This document shows positions 5,575 to 6,234 of a DNA stretch of 6,234 nt, one piece after another; position 1 is the first letter of the stretch, and each line of letters starts with the position of its first letter. This DNA comes from Clostridia bacterium. Lineage in GTDB: Bacteria > Bacillota > Clostridia > DUPQ01. The translations under genes were made by a program, and so were the position numbers. The stretch is taken from the NCBI GenBank assembly GCA_030592085.1, contig JAUUZV010000153.1, positions 1 to 6,234 of the forward strand, in the 5' to 3' direction. The notes beneath the pieces were generated by a model, which ran no database searches, had not been told where the DNA came from, and saw nothing but the letters and a program-made list of their open reading frames with translations.

Positions 5575-6234
5575 ATGGGAAAAATTGCTATTACATTTGA
5601 TGTTACTAATAAGGAATATTTTGAAAAATTACAAGAATATATGAGACTATATTATTCTCATGTATTTGTATTTACAAAAAGCGATGAAGGTATCATTATT
5701 ACAGATGGTAAAAAAATTAATAAGAATTATATAGTAATTAGCAATGTTGATTATGATATTTATCAATATCAAAAAGCTACTACTATTTGTCAACAAATTA
5801 TGGCTATAACAATTCCAAAAGCTAAACAAAATGAGATGTCACCACAAGTGAATTGTGTAATAACTGTTACCTCAATAAGAGGAGGAGTTGGAAAAACGAC
5901 TTTTTCTCAAAATCTTTGTAATCGACTTGTTAAATCAAATAAGCAGGTTTTGTATTTATTGCTAGATAGTTTCTCACCTATGGATGGTGAATTTAACGAA
6001 GATAATGAACATGATATTAGTCAATTAATTTATTATATAAAGCAAGGAAAAGATATTTCACTTGCTATTGAAGCATTAAAATCGATTGATAAAACTAATC
6101 AAGTTTCTTTTATACGTTGTTTATACCCTTCAATGGATGGCTGGATTAAAACAGATATAGCAGCTAAATTAATAACCGCATTATTAAGTAGTTCATCATA
6201 TGATTATACTATTATTGAATTACCAAGGTATCTA
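5575..6234 (+). CDS. MinD/CpaE (TadZ)-like P-loop ATPase, C-terminus cut by window edge
   Basis: 220 residues without a stop. Residues about 1-90 form a small alpha/beta region without conserved phosphorylation residues, resembling the degenerate receiver-like N-terminus of CpaE/TadZ proteins. From about 93 the MinD/ParA ATPase fold starts: VITVTS strand, deviant Walker A SIRGGVGKTT (100-109) with P-loop K107, then QVLYLLLD (124-131) at the Walker A' position with D131, and YDYTIIELP (209-217) at the usual Walker B place. Two departures stand out: the signature lysine of the K-G-G-x-G-K-T motif is Arg (R102), and the Walker B Asp is Glu (E215). Relatives act on the inner membrane face in Tad/type IV-like pilus assembly, protein positioning or DNA partition. 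No pilus or partition gene is in view, so the role is open. GGAGG upstream supports the start. It is divergent from the DUF502 operon. Confidence 0.8.
   Translation, partial: MGKIAITFDVTNKEYFEKLQEYMRLYYSHVFVFTKSDEGIIITDGKKINKNYIVISNVDYDIYQYQKATTICQQIMAITIPKAKQNEMSPQVNCVITVTSIRGGVGKTTFSQNLCNRLVKSNKQVLYLLLDSFSPMDGEFNEDNEHDISQLIYYIKQGKDISLAIEALKSIDKTNQVSFIRCLYPSMDGWIKTDIAAKLITALLSSSSYDYTIIELPRYL

Noticed and set aside
5647..5829. Minus-strand open frame of 60 codons
   Set aside because: Antisense shadow of the ATPase gene with low-complexity hydrophobic translation and no ribosome site.

Overview
The window is AT-rich DNA from what looks like a low-GC Gram-positive bacterium (Bacillota), possibly an anaerobic or gut lineage related to Erysipelotrichia. 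The basis is composition, strong AGGAGG-type ribosome sites, sigma-70/A-type promoters, standard-code stops (TGA ends one gene while Trp is TGG), and gene families such as DUF502, short-form DeoC and a CpaE/TadZ-like ATPase. The lineage is inferred. No rRNA, tRNA, CRISPR array, insertion sequence or prophage gene was seen, and no gene-free stretch exceeds about 125 bases.

Left part (1-3533, minus strand): a tightly packed four-gene operon read right to left from a good promoter at 3506-3533. Its order is a uroporphyrinogen-decarboxylase-superfamily protein (2383-3477), a PfkB sugar kinase (1433-2383), a cupin D-lyxose/D-mannose isomerase (900-1433) and a mannitol-1-phosphate-5-dehydrogenase-family enzyme (from 907, cut by the window edge). 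Two junctions are TAATG stop/start overlaps, and the third is an 8-base overlap with a TTG start. The enzymes suggest uptake or interconversion of an aldose, ketose and polyol: aldose to ketose by the isomerase, phosphorylation by the kinase, and oxidation or reduction of a polyol (phosphate) by the dehydrogenase. The first gene does not belong to a textbook sugar pathway. It carries an HxC metal motif like that of cobamide-linked methyltransferases, which makes this operon the most interesting part of the window.

Middle (3547-4199, plus strand): a divergently transcribed, unrecognised small membrane protein with two N-terminal membrane segments and a roughly 135-residue soluble domain. Its stop codon overlaps that of the convergent deoC gene, and a long imperfect stem-loop (4151-4183) lies inside its 3' end, placed just after deoC on the other strand.

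Right part: a two-gene minus-strand operon (5490 down to 4196) of a DUF502 membrane protein and deoxyribose-phosphate aldolase DeoC, joined by an ATGA overlap. Divergent from it at 5575 starts a MinD/CpaE-like ATPase that runs off the window. It has a conserved P-loop, but Arg at the signature-lysine position and Glu at the usual Walker B aspartate. Both divergent intergenic regions hold AT-rich near-palindromes over promoter elements.
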